A stretch of DNA of 64,000 nt from JBBQVS01 sp964657325 (lineage in GTDB: Bacteria > Chloroflexota > Ktedonobacteria > Ktedonobacterales > Ktedonobacteraceae), in assembly GCA_964657325.1 (NCBI GenBank), contig CAZZVE010000012.1, positions 1 through 64,000 of the forward strand. The letters run 5' to 3'. Every line of letters starts with the position of its first letter. Position 1 is the stretch's first letter. Below are positions 63,468 to 64,000 of this stretch, piece after piece. The notes beneath the pieces are model-generated. The model was not told where the DNA came from. It saw nothing but the letters and a program-made list of their open reading frames with translations, and did no database searches. The translations under genes and the position numbers were made by a program.

Positions 63468-64000
63468 ATGAAGACAAGATTGTGTAGCATCGCGTTCATT
63501 CTGTGCATTCTGCTACTGAGCGCATGCGCGACAACGAACATGCCGCCAAAAGTGAATAAGACACCAGTACCGACAATGTGCAAGAGTACTGGTAGTGCAC
63601 CTGCTATTACAAGTAGTGCTACTGCACCAGCAGCACAAGGGAACTGGACAACCTTTCATGGCGATAGCAACCGTGATGGTGCCGCACCTACTACTAGCAA
63701 TAAGAGCAGCGGCCTGTTACATCTCGCATGGACATTTTGCACGCGTGCCTCTGTCTTTTCCTCGCCTGTTGTACAAAATGGCGTGGTCTATATTGCTTCA
63801 ACCGATACAACACTGACCGCACTCGATATTCAGAGCGCGAGAATGCTGTGGCAAATTCAGGCTGACGACGCGTTTTTTGGCACGCCCGCGCTTGTAAACA
63901 ACACACTTTATCTTGCCTCTCTGAGTGGTGTCATTTACGCCATCAACGCAAAGGATGGTTTCGTACGTTGGCACAAACAGATTGATACACCAGGCGCGAA
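63468..64000 (+). CDS. Lipoprotein with PQQ-type beta-propeller repeats (runs off the window)
   Basis: 177 codons before the window ends. MKTRLCSIAFILCILLLSACA is a lipoprotein signal with the lipobox cysteine in LLSAC. A Thr/Ser/Ala/Pro-rich linker follows, then WTTFHGDSNRDGAA and the PQQ-like blades GVVYIASTDTTLTALD and NTLYLASLSGVIYAIN. Probably exported and anchored to the membrane, with an outer beta-propeller for binding. The ATG has no ribosome site, so the start is tentative. Incomplete at the 3' end. Confidence 0.8.
   Translation, partial: MKTRLCSIAFILCILLLSACATTNMPPKVNKTPVPTMCKSTGSAPAITSSATAPAAQGNWTTFHGDSNRDGAAPTTSNKSSGLLHLAWTFCTRASVFSSPVVQNGVVYIASTDTTLTALDIQSARMLWQIQADDAFFGTPALVNNTLYLASLSGVIYAINAKDGFVRWHKQIDTPGA

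Overview
The window is a chromosomal segment of a bacterium that most resembles the Ktedonobacteria (Chloroflexota). This assignment is an inference from gene content. The pointers are a Ser/Thr kinase fused to an NTPase and TPR repeats, FHA and zinc-ribbon proteins, a virginiamycin-B-lyase-type remnant, a secreted hydrolase, moderate GC content, and gene spaces crowded with long inverted repeats. There are no rRNA or tRNA genes and no intact insertion sequence. About 45 genes are supported.

Layout. 0-10 kb: fakA-like and Asp23 genes, rpmB, rlmN, an FHA/zinc-ribbon protein and a two-gene heterodimeric ABC exporter. 10-20 kb: a tandem universal stress protein, a TetR-P450 operon, a secreted glycoside-hydrolase-like protein, a 1,173-residue kinase/NTPase/TPR protein and a small SprT-like metalloprotein. 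20-21.5 kb: a gene-free region with about 23 exact DnaA boxes, interrupted by a 100-N assembly gap. 21.8-25.3 kb: dnaG and the primary sigma factor. 25.5-27.6 kb: a degenerate CpaF/VirB11-type ATPase and an SRPBCC protein. 27.6-30.7 kb: the gap-pgk-tpiA glycolytic operon. 30.7-36.4 kb: aminotransferase, SDR, hutH, CDP-alcohol phosphatidyltransferase and hutI, with five perfect and two near-perfect parS sites between them. 37.9-48.3 kb: rhodanese, fabI, cupin, S1C protease, GNAT, acsA, rho and ilvA, with a lyase remnant between acsA and rho. 48.3-58.7 kb: accessory genes, including a broken winged-helix gene, orphan small proteins, a GAF histidine kinase with a response regulator, a Kiwa-type anti-phage pair (kwaA-kwaB), an AT-hook/GAF regulator and a methyltransferase. 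59-64 kb: a sugar-phosphate isomerase-like protein, an M48 peptidase, an LLM oxidoreductase, an Rpn-type nuclease and the start of a PQQ-propeller lipoprotein.

Main interpretation. The DnaA-box cluster next to dnaG-rpoD, together with a parS cluster 10-15 kb away, marks this window as the likely replication-origin and centromere region, although neither dnaA nor parAB lies within it. The second theme is inverted repeats. Several families of 60-125 bp palindromic elements sit mostly at gene 3' ends, and their two arms have changed in a compensating way between copies. Perfect 46-74 bp palindromes also span stop codons, and some have parS at their exact centre.
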